From assembly GCA_025560025.1 (NCBI GenBank), contig CP048485.1, positions 310,001 through 374,000 on the forward strand: a DNA stretch of 64,000 bases. The letters run 5' to 3'. Source of the stretch: Agrobacterium tumefaciens (GTDB lineage Bacteria; Pseudomonadota; Alphaproteobacteria; Rhizobiales; Rhizobiaceae). The position numbers were made by a program, and so were the translations under genes. A model generated the notes under the pieces. That model saw only the letters and a program-made list of their open reading frames with translations, searched no databases and was not told the DNA's origin. Position 1 is the first letter of the stretch. Each line of letters starts with the position of its first letter. This document shows positions 9,504 to 18,059 of this stretch, piece by piece.

Positions 9504-10454
9504 TCACCAGCCCGGCAGCATATGTCCGGCGCGCAGGCGTGGCATCTTCGGGTAGGTCTTCACATCATTGTCCAGCTCGTCGGTGACGCTCATTGGCGAA
9601 ATATTGTCGAGGCAGGCGGTAATGTGGTCGGTGATGGCGTTCACCAATGAAGGAGAGAGGCCCGGCCTCTTCATCAGGCCGATCTGCACCGGCGGCAGGG
9701 GCGGGAAGCCATCCGCGGCAGTCAGAACCTTCATGCCGGTGCGCAGCGCCGATTCCGGTAGCACCGAGACCGCCATGCCCGCCAGCACGGCGGCCGCGAC
9801 CACGGTGGAAGACCAGCTTGTAAAGAGAACCTGATAATCCCGCCCATCCGCATCGAGCGCCGAGCAGGCAAGCTGACGCCAGTGACAATCGCGTCGCCCG
9901 ACGGCCAGCGGCACGGGTGCGTCGTCCTTCAGGGGGTGGTTGGCGGAGGCGACCCAGCAGAGCGGCTCGGTGCGCACGACATCCGAGGACCGGGCGCGGG
10001 GATTGTGGGTGACAAGCGCGATATCCAGCTCGCCGCGCGCCATTTTCTCGGCAAGGCTCACCGAAGGTTCGCAAACGATATAAAGTTCGACATTCGGATG
10101 GGTCTTGGCGAAGCGCCCGATGATTTCGGGCATGTAGCGGTCGGCATAGTCATCGGGCGTGCCGATGCGCAACGTACCTTCGAGCCTGTTGTCGTCAAAG
10201 GCCGCGATTGCCTCGTTGTTGAGGCGGATGATACGGCGGGCGTAGTTCATCAGTTTTTCGCCTTCCGCCGTCAGGCGGTTGCCGCGCCCGTCCTTGGCGA
10301 AAAGCTGTTTGCCGATGCGCTCTTCAAGCCGTCGCATCTGCATGGATACGGCGGATTGCGTCTTGAAAACGCGGTCTGCGGCCTTGGTGAAGCTACCCGT
10401 ATCGACAATCGCGATGAAGGTATGCAGCTGGTCTATGTCGAGAGGTGCGGACAT
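9504..10454 (-). CDS. LysR-family transcriptional regulator
   Basis: A 316-residue LysR-type regulator. The N-terminal winged helix-turn-helix includes FTKAADRVFKTQSAVSMQMR (residues about 22-41). The periplasmic-binding-protein-like effector domain follows (GTLRIGTPDDYADRYMPEI from about residue 93). It is divergent from a small DUF1127 gene with about 205 bases between them, the classic arrangement for a LysR regulator and its target. In Brucella and Agrobacterium the LysR protein VtlR is known to control small DUF1127 genes. Whether this protein is VtlR or a paralogue cannot be settled here. The start ATG overlaps a short ATGGATG/CATCCAT inverted repeat (10453-10468), which could allow autoregulation. 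Confidence 0.88.
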   Translation of the reverse strand: MSAPLDIDQLHTFIAIVDTGSFTKAADRVFKTQSAVSMQMRRLEERIGKQLFAKDGRGNRLTAEGEKLMNYARRIIRLNNEAIAAFDDNRLEGTLRIGTPDDYADRYMPEIIGRFAKTHPNVELYIVCEPSVSLAEKMARGELDIALVTHNPRARSSDVVRTEPLCWVASANHPLKDDAPVPLAVGRRDCHWRQLACSALDADGRDYQVLFTSWSSTVVAAAVLAGMAVSVLPESALRTGMKVLTAADGFPPLPPVQIGLMKRPGLSPSLVNAITDHITACLDNISPMSVTDELDNDVKTYPKMPRLRAGHMLPGW

Positions 10455-10659
10455 GGATGGTCATCCATCAGAATGATTGATGTCTCACATTAGAAACATT
10501 CGTTGGACTGATCAATAGTCTTGCGACATTTTGGCATCCAACAAATCAATCTCAAACCCCGGGGCGGACATAGCGTCAGGCCCCTAACCCAAGGCAGCTT
10601 CTAGCGCGTGGTGCGCCGGGGGCGGTGCCGCATCGTGCCGTTACGGAAGGATAAGTGTC

Positions 10660-10953
10660 ATGCGCACGGCAGAACGGAGAATGGAACTGGAACTTGCAAC
10701 GGGAAGCCAGGGCGACACCCTGCGCCGCACCATCATTACCGTTGCTTCCACCGTGAAAACGTTTGTCCAGCGCATCTACAACCGTATCGTGGCCAATAAT
10801 CTCATGGAACTCGATGACCGCCTGCTCGCCGATGTCGGGCTGGCGCGATCGGATGTGATGAACGCTCTCGATACCGGTTTGCTCGAGGATCCGACCACCC
10901 ATCTGACCCGGGCTGCGCGGCTGCGTGCCGTCAGGCGCTTCGAAACGCTCTAG
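10660..10953 (+). CDS. Small DUF1127 (YjiS-like) protein
   Basis: A 97-residue basic protein with the DUF1127 core NLMELDDRLLADVGLARSDV near residues 47-66. DUF1127 proteins in rhizobia are small, Arg-rich, often stress-regulated, and some bind RNA or affect phosphate and carbon metabolism. The N-terminal 40 residues are longer than in the shortest family members. An ATG at 10681 (MELELATG) is an alternative start. It is divergent from the LysR gene upstream. Downstream lies a structured 3' region and a good terminator. Confidence 0.85.
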   Translation: MRTAERRMELELATGSQGDTLRRTIITVASTVKTFVQRIYNRIVANNLMELDDRLLADVGLARSDVMNALDTGLLEDPTTHLTRAARLRAVRRFETL

Positions 10954-10967
10954 GCTTTGCCTGCGCA

Positions 10968-11005
10968 ATTCCGGACGCAAAACCGCCAGGATGTTTTGCC
11001 GGAAT
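10968..11005 (+). other. Long hairpin in the 3' region of the DUF1127 transcript
   Basis: ATTCCGG-acg-CAAAAC pairs with GTTTTG-CCGGAAT over a 9-base loop: a 13-bp stem with one 3-base bulge, 15 bases past the stop codon and without a T run. It precedes a separate terminator at 11061, leaving a 145-base structured tail that could be a 3'-derived small RNA. Confidence 0.5.
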
Positions 11006-11060
11006 GTTTCTGAGCTGAAAGGTTTTCCCCGCAGGGTGATTTGCCAATAGCCCTGCCTTT

Positions 11061-11098
11061 GCCCGGTGTACGGCCCCTCGGCCGCACCGGGCTTTTTT
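11061..11098 (+). terminator. Rho-independent terminator downstream of the DUF1127 gene
   Basis: GCCCGGTG pairs with CACCGGGC, with an inner CGGCC/GGCCG stem, followed by TTTTTT. Confidence 0.85.
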
Positions 11099-11213
11099 AT
11101 GGCCGCTTAGCCTGCGCTCCCCAGGACTGCCACCGGCTTCGCATTGAAACAGGAATTCGAGCGCGTCAAATGAGTCCGACTGAACGCGGCCTGTCTTGGA
11201 TGACCGCCGAGGC

Positions 11214-11795
11214 TTACATTTCCCGGAACTGTCCGGCGCGAGGACCGGCCAGGACGACTTCCCAGGCGGATTTGTTGGTGTATTTCTGACGCGCAAGAAA
11301 AGTATAGCCGGTGCGGTCCCAAGGCTTGATCGAACCGCTCAGATTGTCGAGTACATACTCCCCGTCCGACAGGCGAACCAGCAGCACGGCATGATTGTTG
11401 CCGCTGCGATCCAGCACAACGGAAATGGACATTTTGTTGGAGGGGAAACCGGCGTCCAGCAATGCCTTGGTTTTCGCGATGGCATAGTCCTCGCAGTCGC
11501 CGCGACCGTCCTTCGGCAATGCCCAGTAATTGCTGCGGCCGTAAACAACGGTGTCTTCCACCGGTCTGATGGCGCTGTTGACCTTGCGATTGACCTCGGA
11601 AAGCAGGCCACGCGTCTGGTCGTCAGCCATTTTCACCCCGGCTTTGGAGGAACACAGCCAGCTGTAGCGCTGACAGGCGGAAGAAAAACCCACCGGCGCG
11701 TTAATGGAGCGGGTGGCCGAAAGCTCGCTGGCGGAAACCTGCGCGCCAAGCGTCATCGCGCCCAGCAGAGCGAATGCAAGAACATAAATCCTCAT
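11214..11795 (-). CDS. LapG-like transglutaminase-type cysteine peptidase (BTLCP family)
   Basis: With the start at MRIYVLAFALLGAM (11795) the protein has 193 residues and a signal peptide cleaved near residue 23, so it acts in the periplasm. The catalytic triad of the BTLCP (DUF920) family is complete: Cys101 in GDCEDYA, His135 in NNHAVLL, Asp150 in YVLDNLS. The DCED acidic group matches the calcium-binding residues of LapG, the biofilm adhesin protease. An upstream in-frame extension lacks signal-peptide character and is left out. No LapD-like receptor or large adhesin gene is in the window. It is divergent from the Gly/His repeat protein across an AT-rich gap. Confidence 0.85.
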   Translation of the reverse strand: MRIYVLAFALLGAMTLGAQVSASELSATRSINAPVGFSSACQRYSWLCSSKAGVKMADDQTRGLLSEVNRKVNSAIRPVEDTVVYGRSNYWALPKDGRGDCEDYAIAKTKALLDAGFPSNKMSISVVLDRSGNNHAVLLVRLSDGEYVLDNLSGSIKPWDRTGYTFLARQKYTNKSAWEVVLAGPRAGQFREM

Positions 11796-12281
11796 GATTA
11801 TATCAGTTCCCTCAAGGTAACCTGGTGATCTGGGGAACTGGCCTTCATGCCGCCCGATCTCACGCATGAATAAAGTTAAACACTGACGGAAGATCACCCC
11901 GATTTCCCGTCACGCCCGAACTAAAAAACACATCCAAAACGCGTCAAAGTGCACCTCATTGCATGATTAGCCCAAAATTTCAAAAAAAAATTAACATAGC
12001 CTTTTGGGATGTGCGCCAAATCGGGACAGCACATGGACGCAGCAAAATATTTCAGGGCAGTTGGAGACGGGCTAGGGCGATCTGAATAACGATAGGTTTT
12101 CAGTGCGTGATTTTTCATTTCAATAGTACATTTGGTGAATTTTATGTCTTATGTAGCTTATAATAATTAATTACAAAGTATTAAAGCAAATTTATCGCAA
12201 TATACGAGCACATTGAGAATGTAGTTGTATTAATATATATTTGTCAATCCAGTTATAACTGCCGATAAGGGAGGAAAACCC
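11796..12281. other. AT-rich divergent gap
   Basis: 486 bases with no convincing gene and clearly lower GC than its surroundings, especially 11920-12240. A TATAAT lies at 12159-12164 on the plus strand, without a good -35 partner. Promoters for both flanking secreted proteins presumably lie here. AT-rich leaders of this kind are typical targets of Ros/MucR-type or H-NS-like silencers in rhizobia, but no site can be named. Confidence 0.5.
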
Positions 12282-13064
12282 ATGCGCAGTAAGGTGACAA
12301 CTGTGTTCTCTTGTATTGCAATCTTGCTGTCCAGTACGACACTGGGAACCGCGCAGACGCGTTTGCAGCGATGCGAATTCGTAAGGCCCGGAACTTTGGA
12401 GGCTGCACTTTGCAGAGCGACAGCCTCCATTCCCGGCGTTAACGAAAACGATCACGGTGACAACAATTTTGCAGGAACGAGCAATCCGAGCAGCGGACCC
12501 AGCAATCCTGGCGGTAGCAGCGGACCGAGTAATCCCGGCGGCGGCGGTGGCAGTGACCCCGGCGGTGGCGGCGGTGACCACGGTGGCGGTGGTGACCATG
12601 GCGGCGGCGGTCATCACGGTGGTGGCGGCGACCATGGCGGTGGCGGTCACCACGGCGGTGGCGGTGACCACGGCGGCGGAGGTGACCATGGCGGCGGTGG
12701 TGACCATGGCGGTGGCGGCGACCATGGCGGTGGAGGTGACCACGGCGGTGGAGGTGACCACGGCGGTGGCGGTGACCACGGCGGCGGTGGTGACCATGGC
12801 GGTGGCGGCGACCACGGCGGCGGTGGTGACCATGGCGGTGGCGGCGACCACGGTGGTGGCGGCGACCATGGCGGCGGAGGTGACCACGGCGGTGGCGGCA
12901 ATCACGGCGGCGACCACGACGGCGGAGGTGACCACGGCCGTGGCGGCGATCATGACGGCGGTGGCGACCATGGCCGCGGTGGCGATCACGATGGCGGCGG
13001 CGACCATGGCCGCGGCGGTGACCATGATGGCCATAACAATCACGAAGGTGGTAACGACAATTAA
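12282..13064 (+). CDS. Secreted Gly/His/Asp-rich repeat protein
   Basis: A 260-residue protein with a good signal peptide (MRSKVTTVFSCIAILLSSTT, cleavage near TAQT). Next come a short segment with two cysteines (residues 31 and 44) and a Ser/Pro/Gly/Asn linker. Nineteen hexapeptides follow, mostly GGGGDH with two GGGGHH and one GGGGNH (residues 95-208), then about three 12-residue GRGGDHDGGGDH units. It contains no aromatic or hydrophobic residues after residue 70, so it cannot form a normal folded core. His and Asp spacing suggests metal binding or a flexible surface or matrix polymer; this is inference. AGGGAGGAAAAC before the ATG is a strong ribosome site. I do not recognise a named family. 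Confidence 0.75.
   Translation: MRSKVTTVFSCIAILLSSTTLGTAQTRLQRCEFVRPGTLEAALCRATASIPGVNENDHGDNNFAGTSNPSSGPSNPGGSSGPSNPGGGGGSDPGGGGGDHGGGGDHGGGGHHGGGGDHGGGGHHGGGGDHGGGGDHGGGGDHGGGGDHGGGGDHGGGGDHGGGGDHGGGGDHGGGGDHGGGGDHGGGGDHGGGGDHGGGGDHGGGGNHGGDHDGGGDHGRGGDHDGGGDHGRGGDHDGGGDHGRGGDHDGHNNHEGGNDN
12564..13040 (+). repeat. Coding tandem repeat: 18-bp units then 36-bp units
   Basis: An array of GGC GGT GGC GGC GAC CAC-type 18-bp units (12564-12905) changes into 36-bp units encoding GRGGDHDGGGDH. Third positions vary between C, T and A while the peptide is held almost constant, which argues for selection on the protein rather than a very recent expansion. Slippage-prone. Confidence 0.88.
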
Positions 13065-13091
13065 CCGAGCCGATTGCTGAGGCCCTGTCAA

Positions 13092-13119
13092 AAACTGGCG
13101 ATCGGAAGGTCGCCAGTTT
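13092..13119 (+). terminator. Hairpin downstream of the Gly/His repeat gene
   Basis: AAACTGGCGA pairs perfectly with TCGCCAGTTT over an 8-base loop; TGTTTTT begins three bases later. It is a likely terminator, 27 bases past the stop. Confidence 0.7.
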
Positions 13120-13381
13120 CGATGTTTTTGCGGCCGGCAGTTTCCCTCAAAGGTGCAGGGAACGAAATTCAATCAACCGTGTGATCGTAAATTGCATTCA
13201 AACCCTCGACCGAGGGAGGACGCCCCTCGATCCCAAGGTGCAACGCAGAAATCTCATTGATTTAGCCTGCCGCCGCACGGGCTTGCGGCGTGTTCAGCCG
13301 AGATGACAAGCACGTGATCGAGGTCGCGGCACGTGTCATATCGCAGCGTTTGCAACCCGATGGGCATGATTGGCTCTCGGC
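13120..13381. other. Non-coding gap before gshA
   Basis: Between the repeat-protein terminator and the gshA stop I see no gene, no recognisable RNA and no repeat-family member. Short inverted pieces such as CCTCGACCGAGGGAGG are present but unremarkable. Confidence 0.5.
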
Positions 13382-14755
13382 CTAGTACTGATATTCCTCG
13401 AAGACCGGCAGGACCGATCCGCCCCAGCGGCCGTTATAGAGCGCGAGCAGATCGTCGGCGAGCGTGGTCTTCTTGGCCAGTACCTCGTCCAGCGAGGACA
13501 GGAACACGGTCTCGTCCTGGCCGTCGCCGTTGAGCCGCTTGCGGTTTTTGAGACCGGTGCGGGAAATATCGAGCACCTCGCGGGCGATGCCGAGCAGCGG
13601 CTTGCCGGCAATCTCAGCTGAAAGCCCCTTGGCCGGTACGGCGTTACGAAGCGCGATCACCTCATCGAAACTCCAGCCGGACGTCAGCGCATCGGCGGCG
13701 TCAAGCGCTTCCCGGTCATAAAGAAGACCGACCCAGAAGGCGGGCAGGGCGCAGATGCGCCGCCACGGGCCGCCATCCGCACCGCGCATTTCGAGGAAGC
13801 GCTTCAGGCGCACATCCGGGAAAAGAGTGGAGAGATGGTTCGTCCAGTCGCCCATGGTCGGCTGCCAATCGGCGATTTCGCCCTTCAATGCCCCGTTCAT
13901 GAACTGGCGGAAGGTGACATGGGTGCAATCGTGATATTTGCCGTCGCGCACGATGAAATACATCGGCACGTCCAGCGCCCATTCCACATAATCCTTGAAA
14001 CCGAAATCCTGGTCGAAGGTGAAGGGCAGCACGCCGGAGCGGCGGTTGTCGGTGTCGCGCCAGATATCGCCACGCCAGGAAAGAAGGCCGTTCGGCTTGC
14101 CCTCGGTGAAAGGCGAGGAGGCAAACAGCGCGGTTGCCAGCGACTGCAGCTTCATGGAAACGCGCATCTTCTGGCGCATATCCGCTTCCGAGGAGAAATC
14201 GAGGTTCACCTGAATGGTGCAGGTGCGGTACATCATGTCGAGACCCTTGGTCCCGACTTTCGGCATATAACGTGTCATGATCGCATAGCGCGATTTCGGC
14301 ATCTGCGGCGTTTCGTCGTAACTCCAGAGCGGGCTGCCGCCGATGCCGAGAAAACGGATGCCCATCGGCTCCGCCACTTCGCGCAGGGTCGCCAGATGCT
14401 GGTTGGATTCCTTGCAGGTCTGGTGCAGGTTTTCGAGCGGCGCGCCTGATAGCTCGAACTGGCCGCCGGGTTCGATGGAGATGGCCCCCATGCCGTGCTG
14501 TTCGCCAAGCCCGATGATGTTGTCGCCGTCCATGATCGGCTCCCAGCCGAGCTTTTCCTGCATTCCTTTCAGAAGGGCTGAAATGCTGGCCTCGCCGAAA
14601 TAGGGAACCGGCTTGTTGCCTTCGCGGAAAAAGGCGAATTTTTCGTGTTCCGTGCCGATACGGAAATCGGCTTCAGCTTTGTTACCGCCCGCCAGATAAT
14701 CTGTAAGCTCCGTGACGGAGGAGAGGGGGGTCTGGTCGGTCGTGTCGCGTGCCAT
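13382..14755 (-). CDS. gshA: Glutamate-cysteine ligase
   Basis: GshA joins glutamate and cysteine in the ATP-dependent, rate-limiting step of glutathione synthesis in the cytosol. The 457-residue protein belongs to the plant/alphaproteobacterial type rather than the E. coli type. It has FRIGTEHEKF near residue 32, IGLGEQHGMGAISIEPGGQF near residue 80, and MYRTCTIQVNLDFSSE near 174. The ATG at 14755 (MARDTTDQT) is preceded by a long leader and is the start of family homology. It has the same direction as rsmE and pit upstream, with a 173-base gap, so it may have its own promoter. Confidence 0.93.
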   Translation of the reverse strand: MARDTTDQTPLSSVTELTDYLAGGNKAEADFRIGTEHEKFAFFREGNKPVPYFGEASISALLKGMQEKLGWEPIMDGDNIIGLGEQHGMGAISIEPGGQFELSGAPLENLHQTCKESNQHLATLREVAEPMGIRFLGIGGSPLWSYDETPQMPKSRYAIMTRYMPKVGTKGLDMMYRTCTIQVNLDFSSEADMRQKMRVSMKLQSLATALFASSPFTEGKPNGLLSWRGDIWRDTDNRRSGVLPFTFDQDFGFKDYVEWALDVPMYFIVRDGKYHDCTHVTFRQFMNGALKGEIADWQPTMGDWTNHLSTLFPDVRLKRFLEMRGADGGPWRRICALPAFWVGLLYDREALDAADALTSGWSFDEVIALRNAVPAKGLSAEIAGKPLLGIAREVLDISRTGLKNRKRLNGDGQDETVFLSSLDEVLAKKTTLADDLLALYNGRWGGSVLPVFEEYQY

Positions 14756-14928
14756 GGCTTACCTTGTTATGACGTCTCTGTTGCGGCGAGGCATATGATT
14801 GGCAGATAGAGCCGGATCGCATCCGGAGGCAAATGAATTTCTTTTAAAGATGCATGAAGCGCAATATCCCAAAGCAGGCCGCGCGAAACTGTGCGGCGTT
14901 TTTGCGATGACGACATGCGCCAGAGAGG

Positions 14929-15666
14929 TCAGTTCCAGTCGCCGATCGCCGCCTGAATGACAGCCAGTGCCGCAACAGCGGCCGTATCGGCCCTGAGGAT
15001 GCGTGGCCCGAGCGGAATAGGGGTCACGAAGGCAAGGCTTCGCAAAAGCTCCCTTTCCTCCTCGGAAAAGCCGCCTTCCGGGCCAACCAGCAGCGCAAGC
15101 CTGTGTTCCGTTATGGATTGCAGGACAGGCAGCGGATTTTGCCCCGCATCGCCTTCGTCGCAATAGATGATGCGCCGGTCGCGGGGCCAGATTTCCAGCA
15201 TGTCTCTCAGCTTCACCGGCTCGGCCACCTCAGGCAGGGACAGAATGCCGCATTGCTCGGCGGCCTCGATGGCGTTGGCGCGCAGCTTTTCGGTATTATG
15301 GATCTTGCCCTGAACATGCTGCGTCATGACAGGCTGCAAAAGACCGGCGCCCATCTCGACTGCCTTCTGCACCAGATAATCCATGCGCCCGACTTTCAGC
15401 GGCGCAAACAGATAGTGAAGATCCGGTGCCGGTGGCTGTGGGCGCGTCTGCTCCAGGGGGATGAGCGCGATCTTCTTGCGGCTCGGGAAGGAGAGCCTGG
15501 CTTTCCATTCGCCATCGCGCCCGTTGAACAGCAGGATTTCCGCGCCATCGGTCATGCGCAGCACATTGGCGAGATAGTTGAACTGTTCGGTGGTCGCTTC
15601 CTGCGCCACCCCCGCATCAAGCGGGGTTTCGACGAACAGGCGTTGCATCCGGAAATTTGCGCGCAT
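14929..15666 (-). CDS. rsmE: 16S rRNA (uracil-1498-N3)-methyltransferase
   Basis: RsmE methylates U1498 of 16S rRNA using S-adenosylmethionine. The SPOUT-fold signature is present: [13 protein letters not shown] near residue 190 and [16 protein letters not shown] near 217, which form the knotted cofactor site. The start at [13 protein letters not shown] (15666, 245 residues) is chosen because RNA-binding N-terminal homology begins at RLFVE. An in-frame upstream extension would overlap pit by 28 bases and is unlikely. It lies 20 bases after the pit stop, so the two are probably cotranscribed. Confidence 0.92.
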   Translation of the reverse strand: MRANFRMQRLFVETPLDAGVAQEATTEQFNYLANVLRMTDGAEILLFNGRDGEWKARLSFPSRKKIALIPLEQTRPQPPAPDLHYLFAPLKVGRMDYLVQKAVEMGAGLLQPVMTQHVQGKIHNTEKLRANAIEAAEQCGILSLPEVAEPVKLRDMLEIWPRDRRIIYCDEGDAGQNPLPVLQSITEHRLALLVGPEGGFSEEERELLRSLAFVTPIPLGPRILRADTAAVAALAVIQAAIGDWN

Positions 15667-15686
15667 GGGACTTTTCGGTTTCAGCG

Positions 15687-17195
15687 TCAGAGAAAAAGGA
15701 AGGACATAAGCCAATAGAGCAACGCCGCAAGCGTTGCGCTGGAGGGAACGGTGACCAGCCAGGCGGCGATGATCGTCATGAAGTGGGAGCGACGGACAAG
15801 ATAACGGCGGCGCACCTCGGCGGGATTATCCGCATATCTGTCGGCGCGGCGGATCGCGCCGGTTCCAGCCTGAACGAGTTCCTGCCGCCGCCGTGATGAC
15901 TGCGTGTACCATTCACGGAAGAAACCGACGCCGAACACCGCGCCGATCGCCGTGTGCGTGGTGCTGACCGGCAGGCCGAAGCGTGAGGCGACAAGAACGG
16001 TGAGCGCCGTGGCCACGGAAACGCAGAAGGCGCGCATGGGGTTGAGCTTGGTGATCTGCTCACCCACGAGGCGGATGAGGCGCGGGCCATAAAGCAGAAT
16101 ACCGCAGGAAAGCCCGAATGCACCGACCAGCATGACCCACAGCGGCGCACGGGCGGAGGTCTGTACCGCCTCGTCATGCAATGCCCGCACGATGGCCACC
16201 ACCGGGCCGATCGCGTTCGACACGTCATTGGCCCCATGGGCGAAGGACATCAATCCGGCGGCGAGAACCAGAGGCCACTGGAACAATATGCGAAGCGACT
16301 GGTTGCGGTTCTCCAGCCCGACGGATTGTTTGCGGATGATCGGCACGCAGAGCCGCCAGGCGACAAGGCCAGTCACAAGCCCGATGCCGCTCGCATGGCC
16401 AAGCGAGAGATGGACGATCTGCCTCAGCCCGACCCAGATGAGATAGGCGGTGAAAACCCCGGCCATCAAGCCGATGAGGACAGGCACCCACAGTCGCGCG
16501 GCGTCGATCTTGTCATCGCGGTAGATGATGAATTCCTTGATGAAAGCAAGGATGACGATGGCGATGGCGGCGCTGATGAAGGGCGCCAGAACCCATGCAA
16601 AAGCGATGCTGCCAAGCGATAACCAGTCGACTGCCCCGATGCCATAGGCGGCCATGCCCGCCCCGGCGACGCCGCCGACCACCGTGTGGGTCGTGGAAAT
16701 CGGCGCTTTCGTCCATGTCGAGATATTGACGAGAAGGCCGGCGGCGAGAAGCGCCGACAACATCGCCCAGGAAAACACGGTCCTGTCCGGAATGGTATTT
16801 ATGTTGATGATGCCGCTGGAAATGGTCTCGACGACGTTGCCGCCGGTAATCAGCGCGCCCGCGATCTCGCAGATGGCGGCAATGATGAGGGCAGCCGCAA
16901 GCGGCAAGGCCTTGGCGCCGACCGCCGGGCCGACATTGTTCGTCACGTCATTCGCGCCGATATTGATCGCCATATAGGCGCCGATGGCAACGGCCGCGAT
17001 GATGATGACCGAGCCCGCAGTGCCGGTCACGAAGACGCCGGCGAATATGGCCGCGAGAACCACGAACATGAAACCCGCGCCAAGGCCGGCAAGCTGCTGC
17101 GTGACGTGCATCGTCGCCTCCTCGACACGGGTGATCTTTTCGAGATCCTTGTCGAGCGTCGGCTTCATGTTCGGTGGTGGTGGCTTTATTGCCAT
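15687..17195 (-). CDS. pit: PiT-family inorganic phosphate transporter
   Basis: A 502-residue inner-membrane protein with about ten hydrophobic helices and the duplicated PiT signature: [14 protein letters not shown] near residue 100 and [14 protein letters not shown] near 319. A second internal pair ([12 protein letters not shown] and [12 protein letters not shown]) confirms the inverted duplication of the family. It carries metal-phosphate in with protons at low affinity. The N-terminal 30 residues ([16 protein letters not shown]) are soluble. No DUF47 partner gene, often found beside one class of rhizobial Pit, is adjacent. Confidence 0.92.
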   Translation of the reverse strand: MAIKPPPPNMKPTLDKDLEKITRVEEATMHVTQQLAGLGAGFMFVVLAAIFAGVFVTGTAGSVIIIAAVAIGAYMAINIGANDVTNNVGPAVGAKALPLAAALIIAAICEIAGALITGGNVVETISSGIININTIPDRTVFSWAMLSALLAAGLLVNISTWTKAPISTTHTVVGGVAGAGMAAYGIGAVDWLSLGSIAFAWVLAPFISAAIAIVILAFIKEFIIYRDDKIDAARLWVPVLIGLMAGVFTAYLIWVGLRQIVHLSLGHASGIGLVTGLVAWRLCVPIIRKQSVGLENRNQSLRILFQWPLVLAAGLMSFAHGANDVSNAIGPVVAIVRALHDEAVQTSARAPLWVMLVGAFGLSCGILLYGPRLIRLVGEQITKLNPMRAFCVSVATALTVLVASRFGLPVSTTHTAIGAVFGVGFFREWYTQSSRRRQELVQAGTGAIRRADRYADNPAEVRRRYLVRRSHFMTIIAAWLVTVPSSATLAALLYWLMSFLFL

Positions 17196-17356
17196 TCAGA
17201 CCTCGTTTGCCAGCATTCCTTTTCGTCCGGCAGTGTCGCGGGCTGAAGGCAATTTACAGAAAGACTGTTACATCTCGCACATCTTTCCAAAATGAAAGAC
17301 GGTAAAAGCCATGTTGGAAAAACAAACTGCACATTGCCACTATTCGGGCGGGCAGG

Positions 17357-17836
17357 CTATTTCGAAAGCGCCATTCGCTTGTCGAAAGTGAGCATCAGGG
17401 CTTTCAGTTCCGGCTCGTTGACCCGTTTAGCCGCCTCGCGGGGCGTGACCCATTCCAGCCGTCTGGAGTCCTTTTCGGGAAAGCTGTCCTGCAGTTCCGA
17501 TACTTCGAGCAGATGCACCTGAACCCTGCACAGCACGTTGATGCCGCTGTTCAGCTTTTTCTCATATTCGTAAAAACCGAAGGGGGCCTTCTCCACCGTA
17601 CCTTTGACGCCGGCTTCCTCATAGGCTTCCTGTTCTGCCACCGCATGGGCCTTCTTGCCACCCATCGGCCAGCCTTTCGGAATGACCCATCGTCCCGTAT
17701 CCCGGCTGGTCAGCAGCAGAACTTCAGGTTCCTGATGCTTTTCGGCCAATCGATAGCACAGCGCCGCATATTGCTGTCGCGGCGGTCTGCGCAACATCAA
17801 GCCAACATCTGTCGCCAATCGATTCAAAATCTTCAA
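17357..17836 (-). CDS. NUDIX hydrolase
   Basis: A 159-residue cytosolic protein with the NUDIX fold. RWVIPKGWPMGG leads into AVAEQEAYEEAGVKG (residues about 48-77). The Nudix box is not canonical: Gln replaces the Arg of REXXEE and the first Glu is missing. This is usual for the small alphaproteobacterial group resembling diadenosine/diphosphoinositol polyphosphate hydrolases. The metal-binding EE pair is kept, so activity is expected; the substrate is unknown. It is a single gene with a 161-base gap to pit. Confidence 0.87.
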   Translation of the reverse strand: MKILNRLATDVGLMLRRPPRQQYAALCYRLAEKHQEPEVLLLTSRDTGRWVIPKGWPMGGKKAHAVAEQEAYEEAGVKGTVEKAPFGFYEYEKKLNSGINVLCRVQVHLLEVSELQDSFPEKDSRRLEWVTPREAAKRVNEPELKALMLTFDKRMALSK

Positions 17837-18059
17837 TCCGGATAGGTCCTTCTTTGCCTGCTAATGATAATTGCTAATATAGATATCCCGTAAGTTCCGC
17901 CAATCCCTCATCACCCATAACCCACTACTGTCTTCACGCTGATGAAGATTAAGAGGCACAGATGGAGGCAAGCGAAACCGTGCCCGGAATTCCCGGTCAA
18001 ACAGCCGATTGCGGAAAGCCGTATCTGTCTGCTTTCAGGTCTTCCGGAACGCAAACCGC

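Noticed and set aside
12192..13172. 326-codon frame antisense to the Gly/His repeat gene (Ala/Val/Thr/Met repeats), plus a Pro/Trp/Ser frame
   Set aside because: The repeats arise from the 18-bp DNA period and look repetitive in every frame. Only the plus-strand frame has a signal peptide and a ribosome site.
17357..17836. Inactive NUDIX protein because of the altered Nudix box
   Set aside because: The EE metal pair is kept, and the Gln and Ala/His changes are usual for this small alphaproteobacterial subgroup.
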